Source of the DNA: Xestospongia bergquistia | Taxonomy: Eukaryota; Porifera; Demospongiae; Haplosclerida; Petrosiidae | Length of the DNA: 64,000 nucleotides | Direction of reading: 5' to 3' | NCBI GenBank assembly: GCA_963965975.1 | Contig: OZ014423.1 | Span: 1,550,001 to 1,614,000, forward strand | Shown here: positions 1 to 12,121 of the stretch, piece after piece | Layout of the letters: each line of letters opens with the position of its first letter | Position numbering within the stretch: the stretch's first letter is position 1 | Notes under the pieces: model-generated | Told to the model about the DNA's origin: nothing | What the model saw: only the letters and a program-made list of their open reading frames with translations | Databases searched by the model: none | Translations under genes and position numbers: made by a program

Positions 1-1
1 T

Positions 2-1248
2 ACCAACAAGAACCCTGATTTTCGTCGAGTTCTATTGACTCATGAGTTAATATGTAGCCGTTGTTTGGAGCGAAGGTCCTGTGGTAACAAAAATGATACG
101 CCATCTGATCCGATTATCCTGGACAGGTAGACATCAACATGTGATAATTACTACCTTTAGACCTTTGATAGATCCTATTTAAAATAGACCAACATCTGTT
201 CAATCCTCTCTTCAGGATAATCGCCATGGTTACACCAAGGCGTATAACTAATATGGTTTGAAAGTGATGGTTGAATTGGTTTTTAATTCTAATGGGCCTC
301 CCAATGGGAAATAGTTTTTACAGAGTACCAACCATCAAAAGAGCTCAATACATATAATTATAGTACAGTGTAAATTGATAGCATTCCATCCTGCAACACT
401 GGACTTAGTTAATTTGTTTCATCAGCAGCTTAAACATTTAATTTTTTGGTCTCATAATTAGTAGTCACACCCCCTATTCTATTGTACTACATGTGGTAAT
501 ACAGTCATTTGAGCCATCTAGTTTTTGACTGGTCTGAGTTGTGCCACACCTCTCTATAGTAACATGAGCTGTTTGTTCACTTTGTGCTTGAAGCATCAAA
601 AAGGGTGGGTTAGAGAGCAGCTGGATGGTGGGTGGATCATAGAGTGCCAGGCCTAGATGGGCTATAAGCAGCTTAGTGCATAGTACAGGAAGTCAATGTA
701 AGATTATTCTTTGGGTGTATAGTTAGTGGTTAAAGAGCTCATAGATTGAAATCTCCCCTTCATATCCTATGCTACTCATTCTAAGAAAAATTCCACTTTC
801 ACTTACAAACTTGAAAGACATTCACTTTAGAAAAATGAACACCTTTGATAATGACATGATGCTTGAATCTCTCTCTCTCTCTCTCCTCCTTTTAGTTTTC
901 GATTAAAGATATTTGCAAAGTGTAATCAAAATTGTCTTAAAAATGCTGGTAATCCTAAAGACTCCAGAAGAAGGTTCCAGGTACTTTTGACAACCAAGAT
1001 AACTATTAACACTTTAATGTCTTTCTCTCCATAATTATAGGTGGCCATTTATAATATAGATCACATTTCAAGTCCACCAATTGCCTGCTCTGAATCAATG
1101 TTTGTGCATAACAACTCAAAGCATGGTCGAAGACCTATTTATAGAGACAATGTCGTAGGTGATGGTAAGAATGATGTAATGAGAATAAAGCCTGTAAAGC
1201 CTGTTTTGTGTAACTATATTTATTTTAACCTTATAGAAATAAACTTTA

Positions 1249-1295
<47 letters not shown>

Positions 1296-2201
1296 GGTAA
1301 ACCATGTATCATCCATGTTTATCCTAGTGAAGGATGGACCACTGGTGGTACTAGAGTCACTGTTATTGGTGTTAACTTCTTTGATGGTTTAGATATTGTT
1401 TTTGGTACAGTTCCTGTACAAAGTGAGGTAATAAAATACACTCTGAAAAGAGTAAAATAATGATAATTGTACTGAAATTGTATAATGGCTTGAGAACAGG
1501 GAAATTGAATGTCTGCCATTCAATATTGTTCCTCTGACCTTAGCTGTTTTGATAATGGTAGGCAGTGTATTGTGGCTTGCTCTATAATAAGTTCACATTA
1601 TAGTACACTTGAGAAGTCCTACTGTGCATTATACAGCTGTGTCCATGGCAACACAGTTGACGGTGTGGTAGTATTTGTTTTATGTAGATTTGGAATGTCA
1701 AAATGTAAATAGTTGTAGACAAAATTGACAGTCATTAATTGTTAACTATATTCATAATTGTCTGTCTTGCAGCCTTTGATAGAGGCATATCAAATTACAA
1801 TTAACAGAGATTAGTACATTGTTAGTTTATAATGTGGTTATGTTATGTTCATGCTTTGTGCAACAGTTATAAAGCTGCATACAGGAAATACCTGTAAGTG
1901 GTAGGAAATACCAAAAGTGCCTTTGTTTTGCTGCTCAAAACAGCAGTTTGGTTATATTGTACTTAATTTCTAATGATGTTGGATTAGATGATCTATATTT
2001 TGTACATTATAGGTATTAAGTCCCAATGCTATTGCTGTACGTTCTCCTCCTGCAACGATGACTGGTGAGGTCGATATCACTCTGATATTTCGAGCATCGG
2101 GGGCTCAGTTCTGTGTGTCAAATCCTGGGAAGTTCCTTTACACAGGTAAGATATTCTGTTAAAGAAAAGTCATTGAATATAGTAGAAGTTAATAACCAAT
2201 C

Positions 2202-2234
<33 letters not shown>

Positions 2235-3745
2235 AGCTCCAGAGGATCATTCATTTGAGAATAGTTTCTGTCGTATTGAGAGACTAATACGACACCAAGA
2301 TGATCCAGATGAAATACCTAAAGTAAGTACTAAAATATCTCTCCTCCTCTCACAAGCTATAATCCTGTTTCTTTACAGGATATCATACTCCAGAGGGCAG
2401 CAGAACTATTAGAGGGGTGCTTTATGGGGTCACGTGGCCAGCCTCCTCTCCCTTTTAGCCAAGGACCTTTTGTTCCCTATCCCCATTCTCCCGCTCTAAT
2501 TGGTAGTAATGGTGTTTTCCTCTTTACACCACAACCCCTCACACCTCGACTTGGTACCAATGGTGGCATGCTGCCACTTAATGAAGGGCCTGGAGCTGCA
2601 TTTGGTTACAATCAACAAGGTGTTCCAGGAGGCAACACTGACAGCTATCAACGACAAGGCTACACACCTCAAACAGCTTTTCCTTTTCCTGATATTACAC
2701 CTCATGGTGATCCCAGTGTATCCATGCCAGGAGAAATCAAATCAGAGTCTCAGCTCTCTTCTCCAAGTCAAGGCCTTCACAAACCGCAACCTCTAATGTC
2801 CAATGGTTCCATGATCATGCCATTTAATATACCTAGTCTTAACTATGAGCCTGGATATTTGCATGGGACAGGTAATTCAATGCCCCTTAATCACGGCCAA
2901 ATTAACAGCAATAACAACAACAGTACTGCCGGTAATAGTAATGCATCAACCAGTCAAATGACCAGTATGAACTCTTCAAATTCATTATCGTATATGCCTA
3001 GATTTTTTCCTGGTACTGTACCACCTTCTCCAGGATTTTTGATGGCCCACACTTGTGAGTTCTTAAAGAAATAGTAAGTGTCAGTTGCATTGTTATCTCC
3101 TTTGTAGTTTCTCCTCTACCTCTACCTACAACACCAACAGGAGGTTTAAGTAGTTCTATGTTTGGCTTTAATTCTCCTCTCCTTTCACCAACCAAAGGGA
3201 GACCTCCCAAGGCTCTTCGTCCAGCCCCTTTTGCCGTCCCTATTAACAACGAGTCATCAAATGGTATAACACATAATGATAATCCCCATTACCCTATTGT
3301 TATTGGCATAATTAAAGCTTTGCAAATTATTGAGTTTTTCTTCATCATATCTAGGTATCTCTCTACCATCTCCACAATTAGGTCCTTCATTTGCATTTCC
3401 ACCTGTAACACCTACTGCACTAATTGCTCCGATAACATTACCTGGTACGAAACTATAATTAAAGTATATCCTTCTCTGTTTAGCAATGAGCTTTGTAGCA
3501 TTTCAACTTTTAAATGTCCAGTTTGGATGGACTCTCTATATAATTGATATTCTAATAAAATGTTATTGTATGTGTTAGTTAAGTTGTCCTTTTTTCTTTT
3601 GACAGATCTTACTAACACAGATTCTACTCAAGACCCACTATCAGTTAACTCTACTGCAGCTAGTAGTATTCAAAGTGTTGGCTCTAGTTTACCACGTACA
3701 CCTTCTCGTAAGAGAAAGGCTGATGGCAGTCCAGCTGAATTATAA
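2..3745 (+). CDS. EBF: COE/EBF (Collier/Olf/EBF) transcription factor, 5' end outside window
   Basis: This is the C-terminal two thirds of a COE-family DNA-binding transcription factor. Exons read by eye: 2-126, 896-980, 1041-1164, 1297-1427, 2013-2145, 2237-2322, 2379-3054, 3108-3263, 3355-3444 and 3606-3745 (stop TAA). All junctions are GT-AG and stay in frame. The first exon carries the COE zinc knuckle H-x3-C-x2-C-x5-C ([14 protein letters not shown]), and the next holds [25 protein letters not shown] ends the DNA-binding domain. The IPT/TIG domain begins at PSEGWTTGG, and a helix-loop-helix segment (IIRHQ-like to [13 protein letters not shown]) follows. The long Pro/Ser/Asn-rich tail is the usual transactivation region and ends in a basic RKRKADGS stretch. 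COE proteins act as nuclear dimers. The N-terminal part lies upstream of base 1. Confidence 0.95.
127..895 (+). other. Intron of COE gene, no gene seen
   Basis: This 769 bp intron begins GTAGAC and ends in a short CT-rich run followed by TTTAG. Neither strand shows a convincing exon, RNA gene or repeat apart from the pyrimidine tract at 868-890. Confidence 0.7.
1252..1292 (+). repeat. (CT)n microsatellite at a 3' splice site
   Basis: About 20 uninterrupted CT units lie immediately before the CACAG acceptor of the exon starting at 1297 in the COE gene. The tract serves as the polypyrimidine tract of that splice site. Confidence 0.9.
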
Positions 3746-5266
3746 TAAATAAAAATCTACACCAAGTACCAAAAAAGTTATATATTATTTCTTTCATTGT
3801 GGATTTTCACATATTTTAAAAAAAGACAAATAATTATTCAAAATAGTTTCTCATAGTTGAGAGTCATTACTGTATTTTTGTTTTAAACCTCAAGCTATTT
3901 TTTTAAAGACTTACCTTATTGTTTTATTCTCCAGTTCATCATCAGGGCACTTGTAGTTGATATCTGGTATATATTTTTTGTGTTTATTATTTAATCTAAA
4001 CTATAATATTATATCTCTTTTTAAATCTCTTATATTTATGATTTAACAAGTTTCATCCTAGTCATTATTGTCATTTGAACAGTTAGTAATAATTTAATTT
4101 TTTTCTTCATTTTTCACACATAATATAATTCTGTATACCTTCTTAATAAGATAAATAAAAATCTATTAGTACCAGCTGGTGTCAAATGTTGTAAATATTA
4201 ACAAATTAAGTAGAATAAAGGGATATGTGTCTTAGTCCAACGAACAATATAATATAATATAATATAATAATATATTTATAATTTATAAATATTCTATTAT
4301 AATAATAAGAGACAAATATATTTATCAATAACCAATTTCCTAGATTTGTTTACAAGAAAATAACAAATAATTACACAATAAATTATTAACCAACTAAATA
4401 TGAATTAATATTAATATTCTAACATAATAACACACTCTTACATATAATTATATTTTACACTTTGAATACAAAATACACAATCCTAAAATAAGTGATGATA
4501 AATATGTATAGAAACAAACAATAAAAAATTTACACCAAGTGATAATATTTCTTGAAGTAAACAATAAAAAATTTACACTAGAATATAATCACAGCTGTTG
4601 GAAAGACTACACTTTATTATATCATTAACAAAATTATATGAATTATGTATCTAAGTGTCTCTACTGGGATTTCAGTCACTAACCACACAAATGTTAAAGG
4701 ACATGGTTGATACACTAATTATCACTCAAGTTAATAGTACTCCACATTTATATTAAGAGTGTCCATTACAAAGCTGTTTACGACAATTATATAACTCCCC
4801 AGTTCCATGAACATAGAGTAAAAGACCATCTGTACATATTGACTGGTACATTACCTCATCTCTCTTGAGAGACTATGATATGTAACTTGACATGCATTAC
4901 CAAACAAATGAAGTCCTTTTAAATAAATTGTTTGTAGTATTGGTTAGAGTATTTCTTAGTAACAATACTTGGTTATATCTTCGTTATTTGATTGGTTCAT
5001 CTCCCAAAAGAACACAAGAGGGTCATATACACAAGTCATAAACTTGTCGCCAACTTAACGGATGTGGTCTGTTGTTCATAACATGTTTGTCTCTTTATAT
5101 AATTGGACAGATGTTCTGTACGTAAAGGTTGTCTGTCTCTCCCTAATACTTTACTTTAGTATATGTCACATTTCCTTATTATGAATTAATTGTATAATAA
5201 CAAATAAAAAGAAATTATTAAACTCATTAAACGACAACAAAAATATTTAAACAAATAAAATTAATG
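3746..5266. other. AT-rich intergenic region between two 3' ends
   Basis: This is the convergent spacer between COE and the KCTD9-like gene. AATAAA at 3746-3751 directly follows the COE stop and could be its poly(A) signal. The block at about 4246-4320 is simple (AATAT)n-like sequence. A roughly 20-base phrase, ACAATAAAAAATTTACAC-like, occurs twice near 4517 and 4559. No open frame, RNA gene or mobile element is recognisable. Confidence 0.6.
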
Positions 5267-6674
5267 TCAATTATTAGTGTTGTCTGAGGGACCTACTACC
5301 AAATTTTGAGAAAGATCAAGTGGGCGTGCTTGAAGTGGTTGGAGCTGAGATTGAGATTGAGCGGCTACATTGACATTAACAGTTTGTGACATGTGAAGAG
5401 GAGCAATGATACCATCAAAGTTAACACCAGCGAGGTTTGCACCCCTAAGGTTTGCATGTTGCAAATCACAACCTCGAAGATCACTGTTCTAAACAACAGA
5501 CAATAGAATAGAAATGTTAACCAACAAAAGCAAGTCTATATCATGAGAATATGTTCACTGGAAAGCCCAAATAAAAAAGTTAAAAAATGTTATATCTAAT
5601 GATGAATGGCGCAAGTAATAATGTAATAACAGGCCACCCCATATAACACGAATGGTATGCATTATGGTGAGAGAAAAATATTTGGGCTTTCCAGTCATAT
5701 TACAAATATTATTAATGAAACAAGATTTTTTTCCTACGTACCATGCTATTGGGTGTGGCCGTTATGAATGGGTGTAGTCTAAATAACTATGTCTTTGAGA
5801 TTAGCTCCCTCAAGGTTAGCGCCTCTTAAATTTGCATGCTGTAAATCACTATCACTCAAGTCACAGTTCTAAATAAGAGAGATAAAAAATCATTTTTTGC
5901 TAAATACAGATGAAGCCCTGATCGTGGTCATGTGTTCAGAAGTGGGAGACTAAGGTTCGGAGCTAGCCAACCAGTTGGAACCATACCAGATGTCGAGGTA
6001 TACTTTAGGGAATCGATCAATGTTTGCGTGTAATTCATTTATGTTTGGGTTAGAGTAGTTTTTTTCCTTTTGGTCTACCCCACACATAGAGGTTTATCCT
6101 CAAGGCATCATCTATACATGCACATGTATATGATATTGCATGAATACACATGTGATGCATATAAGCATACATTAGAAGTATAAATGCAGTACACAGAGTG
6201 TGGGATTGGTGCTCTGTAGACCTCATAGACATGACTCCTCCACGACAGGAAACGAGACTAATTAAGTGTCTTTGATGAGATTTACTTACTTCCAAATCTG
6301 TTCCGGCCATGATTGCGTATCGTAGATTGCACGATCGAAGACTTGCTCCCTTCAAACTGGACAATCGTAGGTTGACACCATTCATTTGACTGTTGTCAAA
6401 GATTGCAGATTTTAAGTTTGCCCCTGGAGAGAGATAGAGTGGGAGAGTGAAGGTAAAAACAGTAGGAGATAAGCAAACAATATGGGTTCCCCAATAGTAA
6501 ACATGCAATCAAATACTTCCACTGCAGCTGCTATTTCATTAAAACTATAATTATCATATCATTTACCTTCTAAATTGGTGGATACTCCTAATCTCTCATC
6601 CATGCTACATCCTTTGAGGCAAGCACCTTCCATGTTCACTCTAGGCATATGAACACATTGTAAGGTTGTGTTCT

Positions 6675-6756
<82 letters not shown>

Positions 6757-9700
6757 TAGAGAGTATATATTAGTAATGTCTAGTTAGTTAACTACCTACC
6801 TCTAAAATAGCATTAGAAAGGTCAGCTCTTTCTAGTACACAATTTGTGAGGTCACTATATGACAAGTTACAACGACGAAGATTAGCACACTTAAAGTTTA
6901 TGTTACGCAAGTCCAGATTGGACAAGTCCACACCCTCCAAATTAATTCCCTATAAAGGGTATTGACTCAATAAAACTAATAAGACATTATTATACCTGAC
7001 ATCTCAAAATAGATGAAGAGGAACAGTTGATAATCATAAGTAGAAACTCTTTCCTTGTAATGTGACCAGCTGAAGATAGTTCATCACTCTGTAAAAAAAG
7101 TAAATCAGTTTCTTCCATTTAAGTGTGATACAATTATGTGCAATGAGCATTATAATATTACATTAGATAATTACATAGTTTACAAACATAATTGCTCTGA
7201 TAATAACATGTTATTACTTTTATAAGAGCTTCTAATGGTTCAAGTGCTTTAGTGATGTTAAAAAACTTTGCCTCTTCCAAAACACCTGTATTAAATTAAT
7301 AAGATTATTACTTTAACTAGTAGTACAATTGTACCTTGAGGATTAATGCCTTCATTTAAAATCAACTTTCCATGTCTCAGGAAATTGAGAAGAGGTTCAA
7401 AATATTCAGGACTTCTGTCAAAAAGATAAGCCCCTGAGTCATCAGTAGCACTAAACCAATCTGTGTGTGTGTGTGAAAGAGAGAGAGAGAGAGAGTGAGA
7501 GAGTGAAAGAGAGAGAGAGTGAAAGAGAGAAAGTAAACAATAAACATTTAACAGACCTGACTCAAACATTCTGGTTAACATTGACGATGGATCAGAGGTA
7601 AGAGTAGCTCTAGATAAAGAAAGTCACAATATAATCATTGTAATCTTCACATACAAACCTGCTGGTTGCAAATATTTTTCCACCAACATTAAGTCGTACC
7701 CAGTCATGTCTTGAAGAAGCATCTACACGTAAAAAGAACACCATTCTAATCAACTGACCACCCACTCATCCACTTATCCATCCATCCATTCATCCATTGT
7801 ACCTGGTGACAAAAGAGTAGAACACTTTCTCAAGAAAAAGGAAGTTGGATCCATACTATTACTACTATGTTCTTTGTCCCGAAGCTCGACACCATTGGGT
7901 GGGAACAGACTTGGAGAGGGAAGTTGATCTTCAGGAAGATCACTTAACTGCAAAGGAGGAGAAGGAGGTGTGGCTATCTCATGGTCATTTAATAGTTCTG
8001 AGCAAGAGAGAGAAACACAATAGTAACAGCAAATGTTAAATAATTGTACCTGAGGCAGCCACAGCAAGCAAAATGTCATCATCTCTACATGAATGAGAGA
8101 AGAAGTTTATAAAAGGACCTATAGTGGTTACTACATATAGGAAGTAAACATTTATCATCTGAAATTCAAATTAAACTACAGCTGTATATACAATACTATG
8201 ACTTCATAGTTCCTGCTACACATTTGAATACAAACTTTAAAAAGCAAAGTCACCTTTGACCATATTTGGTTAAAACACTTTTGTCATAACATACACATGC
8301 AATGTTTACTCAAGCATTTGGAAAACCACAAACAGAGCCATGAAAAAACACATCAGCATAAACGTTCACTTTGAGCTCTGGAAGAGGTCAATTCAACAAA
8401 TCAACTCCCACTGTCTCTCTATATTGTGATACATTAGTACTCCCCCTGCTCTCTTCTGTCAGTTTACATAAGGTTTAGTTGTACTATAAACTTTAGATGT
8501 ATTTCACCAGCTGGTGGAAATCATTGGTCTATGAGATGATACAACTGGTTAGCATTATTTAAAAATCAAAAACCATTAATGATATTAAGTCGCCTAGACT
8601 TAGTGCTGTGGTCATTTATCTTACTATAAATAAATTGAGTTGTCTTCATGTGTCACCTGTGGAACTATGGTGGTCACATTTATCAGCTGACAATGATAAT
8701 ATCAAGATTGAATTAATACAAAACTTACTACTGACAAAATGAAGTTCTAGGAAATTGTCTTTGGTCTTAAAAAAACTAAAAGTGGACTGAGAATTGACTA
8801 AGTGGATGCCATACAAATGTAATAGTCAGAGTAGAGGACTGTAGTAGCAATTATTAAACCAATACATGAAGATTATATACTCAAGGGACTAATAATTTAG
8901 TAAAATCCACTTATCATTCTATCATGTTAAGTGATTTTACTACACAAATACATTATCATTAATTGTAGCTACTATTATCAAAAGTAAGAACACAGACATT
9001 ACAAAGTGAGTTTTCAATAGGCAGACATACAATATATGACTTTGTAGTGCCCTGCTGGTCAAAAGAGAGCATGCAATAAGAATGATATATTAAGTACAGG
9101 CCATGGTGTCACACACTTTTGTTCTTCTATGTTTAATACATTAAGTCTAGTTTTTAAGTCCAACTTTTAAGATTTATATTTATACTCCTTCTCAGTGGTA
9201 GTATACAAAATTGTGGTTCTTTGTGATACCAGAAATCTGATTCAAGTGATATTGTCTTTATATTTTATGTAATTACAACAATATACCTTATTAAAGAGAT
9301 ATTGTCCACTAATCCTCCACTTAAAAAAAGCAATTCTCCAATTTTACACTGAAATTTTGTCGAGACAGCAGTTAGCGTCTCTGACAGTGTTTCCCCCACC
9401 AAAACTACCTATGACAAAAGGCACAGAGAGAAATATCATGATACGTACTTCACAAAGAAACATTATATTATTTGATAAATATATATCTGACTTGTGCAAT
9501 AATATTATACACAATATTATATATATTTGATCAGACAAGTAATTATAATTAATATTATTCAATTGTTTATGGGTTTATAAATTTATGATGAAGTGTTAAT
9601 GGTAGTCTTGTACCACGATGAGTGAGTAACTCACTCTTCCTTCACGTCGATGTCTCTGGTCATCTAGAGACTTGTACACTGTAATTCTTCGACTGGCCAT
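5267..9700 (-). CDS. KCTD9: KCTD9-like protein: ubiquitin-like N-terminus, BTB domain, pentapeptide repeats
   Basis: KCTD9 is a BTB protein of the potassium-channel-tetramerisation-domain class, used as a Cullin-3 adaptor. Exons, 5' to 3' on the minus strand: 9700-9635, 9408-9287, 8084-8050, 7997-7803, 7722-7659, 7609-7557, 7460-7335, 7285-7218, 7088-6996, 6949-6800, 6672-6567, 6423-6290 and 5488-5267, giving about 477 aa. The start MASRRITVYKSLDD begins the ubiquitin-like part, and ISLI-R-DDD matches the human junction. The BTB domain shows LNVGGKIF and DRSPEYFEPLLNFLRHGKL. A long run of A(N/D)Lxx pentapeptides follows, and the end APLHMSQ is the KCTD9 signature. A low-complexity linker (exon 7997-7803) between the ubiquitin-like and BTB parts is longer than I recall in vertebrates. 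An alternative last exon lies at 5868-5779. Confidence 0.93.
5779..5868 (-). CDS. Alternative last coding exon of the KCTD9-like gene
   Basis: This 90 nt stretch follows a good acceptor (TTATTTAG) and reads NCDLSDSDLQHANLRGANLE, then nine residues to a TAG. It can join in phase 0 to the exon ending GTDLE (6290), exactly as the downstream exon 5488-5267 does. Its first 20 residues are very close to those of that exon. It therefore looks like a duplicated terminal exon giving a 433-residue protein without the APLHMSQ tail. Whether it is used or is an exon relic cannot be told from sequence. Confidence 0.6.
   Translation of the reverse strand, partial: NCDLSDSDLQHANLRGANLEGANLKDIVI
6676..6756 (-). 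repeat. (AG)n microsatellite, (CT)n in the sense of KCTD9
   Basis: About 80 bases of nearly pure GA dinucleotides on the plus strand abut the 3' splice site of the KCTD9 exon starting at 6672. In the transcript they form a very long CU polypyrimidine tract. Confidence 0.9.
8085..9286 (-). other. Large second intron of KCTD9-like gene
   Basis: This 1.2 kb AT-rich intron splits a codon between the ubiquitin-like exon and the small exon 8084-8050. I found no exon-like open stretch, RNA gene or obvious transposon on either strand. Confidence 0.6.
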
Positions 9701-9863
9701 CTCTGGAAACCCAACCTTTTGACCACACCCACACAGCTGATGAGCTCCACCCAAATATATTCTGCAGCTGAAACTAACTTATGTAATTGTGTTAAACAAT
9801 TAATATAAATTTTATTAATATTTACTCTGTCTTTCTTTCAGATTTCAGGAAATTTTAAGGCAA
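9701..9863. promoter_or_regulatory. Short divergent promoter region, KCTD9-like / esterase-like
   Basis: Only 163 bp separate the start codons of two divergent genes. No TATA box is evident. CTTTCTTTCAG just before the esterase start looks like a splice acceptor, so the plus-strand gene may have a non-coding first exon. Confidence 0.45.
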
Positions 9864-12070
9864 ATGACAGTAGTCATCACAAGTGCTGTTAAAATTATCT
9901 TAGTTTTATTACTGTTTCACAAACCATTCATTAGTGAAGGAAGAATAGTCTCTGAAACATGCTTTCAAAAAGTGGATGGTTCACGTTGTCATTCCCCTTT
10001 GCATCCATGGCAACATGATGGTGTCTGCATTTATAACCCAAAGACAAAGAAGGGACGTTGTGTAGCACCAGATACTCATCAATTTAAATTGTCTTTAGTA
10101 GCTCGATATCGTTCATTAAGCATTAGGGATCGTGGTGGGACACCTGTAAAAAATATGTACATACGAGGCTCTGGACCTGGATTAAGTTGGGAGAAACCTC
10201 TTAAAATGGATAAGTCAGCCAAAGCTATTGATATCTGGACAGCTCATTTATCATATAAAGTTGATTCCGATGGCTTGCCATGTCTACTATCATCACACTG
10301 TTCATTGAACCAACAAGCACTGGAGTTTCGTATCTATAAGGATGAATTGGGACAAAAACCCATGAAAGGTCCCAATTTCTACATTCCACTGCCAGCCTCA
10401 CAGTCACTACATGGTGCAATCAGCTTTCTTCAGCCAAAGTTGACCGTCTACCCATGGTTTCACAAGAAGAAAGTCACGAGTAAGTCGTTTGAATTTTTCA
10501 TGTCTTCTCATTTACTAGGTAAAAAAGAGCCTGTAAATTGCACACTGCTTTATCCTCCTAGTTTCAAAGAGAATGTTCGGAAACATTATCCTCTTGTCAT
10601 AATACTCGGTATCAATGGATATTATAAACCATTATTAGAACATTTGTTTGTACATGAAGCATCTGTTGAAGAAGTTATTATTCTTATGATTGATTCACCA
10701 AGTGAAGTGAAAAGAAATAAAAAAATTCTTCTACCATTTAAATCGAGTGTTGAATTCCAGTGTAAAGTTGGAGATCAATGTGATGATTGTCAAACATGTT
10801 GGGCACAAAAACGAGTTGAACCTTGTGATAAAGATGAGTTCATTGGTAAGAGTAAACGTTGTCTCGTAACAAGATATTTAAAAGGCATGGCAGAGCCTTT
10901 CATGGATAGCATACAGCATGAATTGGTTGTCAAAGTACAGGAAATGACAGCAAATCGATTAAAGTATGATCCTCCTCGTCAGAGAATAACACTCATGGGA
11001 CACACAGACATGGCTGTCATGGTCTTTCATGCAGCATTAACAAAACCAGAAATATTTGGAAATGTAGCTTGTTTTTCTCCGAGGTTTGTAAGTCCATTCA
11101 CTCCTCTATTCATCCATCCATTTATCCAATATGTTCTTTCATTTGTGCATCTGTTCATCCAATCATCACTTTTTCCATCATTCACATTTTCTCTAGATTT
11201 TTCCAACCACTTACTGATCGCTATCAAACATCAAGCATGATATTTGATGCAATTATTAAGCAAGGACAAAAAGTCAAGTTCAATCATGGCCTTCAAGCAC
11301 TGCATTCCACTCAGAAATACTACTTTGATCATGGTGAGAATGACGACTTCTTTTTCCCACTGGCAAATGCCATACAAACAACAAATGATGTCATTAAAAA
11401 GTTGAAGGAAGCTCTTTATTTGGAAGAGCATACTAACATTTTAGAGTTCACAATTCCTAAAGAAAAACTATCATACATGACACGGTCACCACCAGACTTG
11501 ATTTCTCGTTTGAAATTCCCACTCACTATATTTCACAGAGCAAACGGAGGACCTAACAAAGAATATGTCCGAAGTATTAAAGTCAGTGAGGAATTTATTG
11601 CTGAGAGACAATCAGCCATAATCCAGTCCAACCCTGACACTACAGACAACAGTGACACTGGTAGTATATTAGATAGCAGTACTGTCAATGATACTAAAGG
11701 TAATACTGACAAAGGATTCTTTGGAGACAGGATCATGGCTGATGATGACAATGATGATGGTTATTGTACACCACAATGTAATGACAAAGCTGGAGTACCA
11801 CTGGGTGTGTTTTTAGGATCAGTTGGTAAGCATTTGTTAATAGTATTGTTCATTTACAAGATCCAAGATTACTATCTATAACAGAGAAATTGTTAAAAAG
11901 CTATCAATTCTATCCTTTGCCTAGGTGTGAGTGTTATTGTATCTGTCATAGTGACCGTTATTCTGATGTGTCTGAGAGAAGGTAGTCGTCGTGCTGCAGA
12001 CAAAGAAGAAAAAGAGGAGAAAGAATTAATGGAAGAATTCAGCAGTGGAGATGAAGACCTCGACTTGTGA
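9864..12070 (+). CDS. Secreted-type esterase-like protein with C-terminal membrane anchor, probable pseudo-enzyme
   Basis: Exons 9864-11083, 11197-11825 and 11925-12070 encode about 664 aa. Residues 1-26 form a hydrophobic signal peptide. A short cysteine-rich segment follows (ETCFQKVDGSRC ... GVCIYN ... GRCVAP). The middle resembles bacterial-type putative esterases of the alpha/beta-hydrolase fold (HYPLVIILGINGYYK, then LMGHTDMAVMVFHAALTKP, and FDHGENDDFFFP). At the nucleophile elbow, where a serine in G-x-S-x-G is expected, the sequence is G-H-T-D-M at residues 379-383, so hydrolase activity is doubtful. A single transmembrane helix (about 610-633) precedes an acidic, lysine-rich cytoplasmic tail ending EDLDL. 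It is predicted to be a type I surface or secretory-pathway protein. Family assignment rests on pattern only. Confidence 0.6.
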
Positions 12071-12121
12071 AGTGAAAACTGGACGTAAGTATTACATAGA
12101 ACAGAAAAAAGACTATATTGT

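Noticed and set aside
5880..6289. Possible tRNA or SINE in the KCTD9 intron (GGTTCGGAGCTAGCC)
   Set aside because: No cloverleaf could be drawn, and there is no A-rich tail or second copy in the window.
9344..9562. Open frame ending GGGNTVRDANCCLDKISV as a separate small protein
   Set aside because: In another frame of the same strand, bases 9408-9287 encode the KCTD9 ubiquitin-like segment (GETLSETLTAVSTKFQ), with correct splice phases on both sides.
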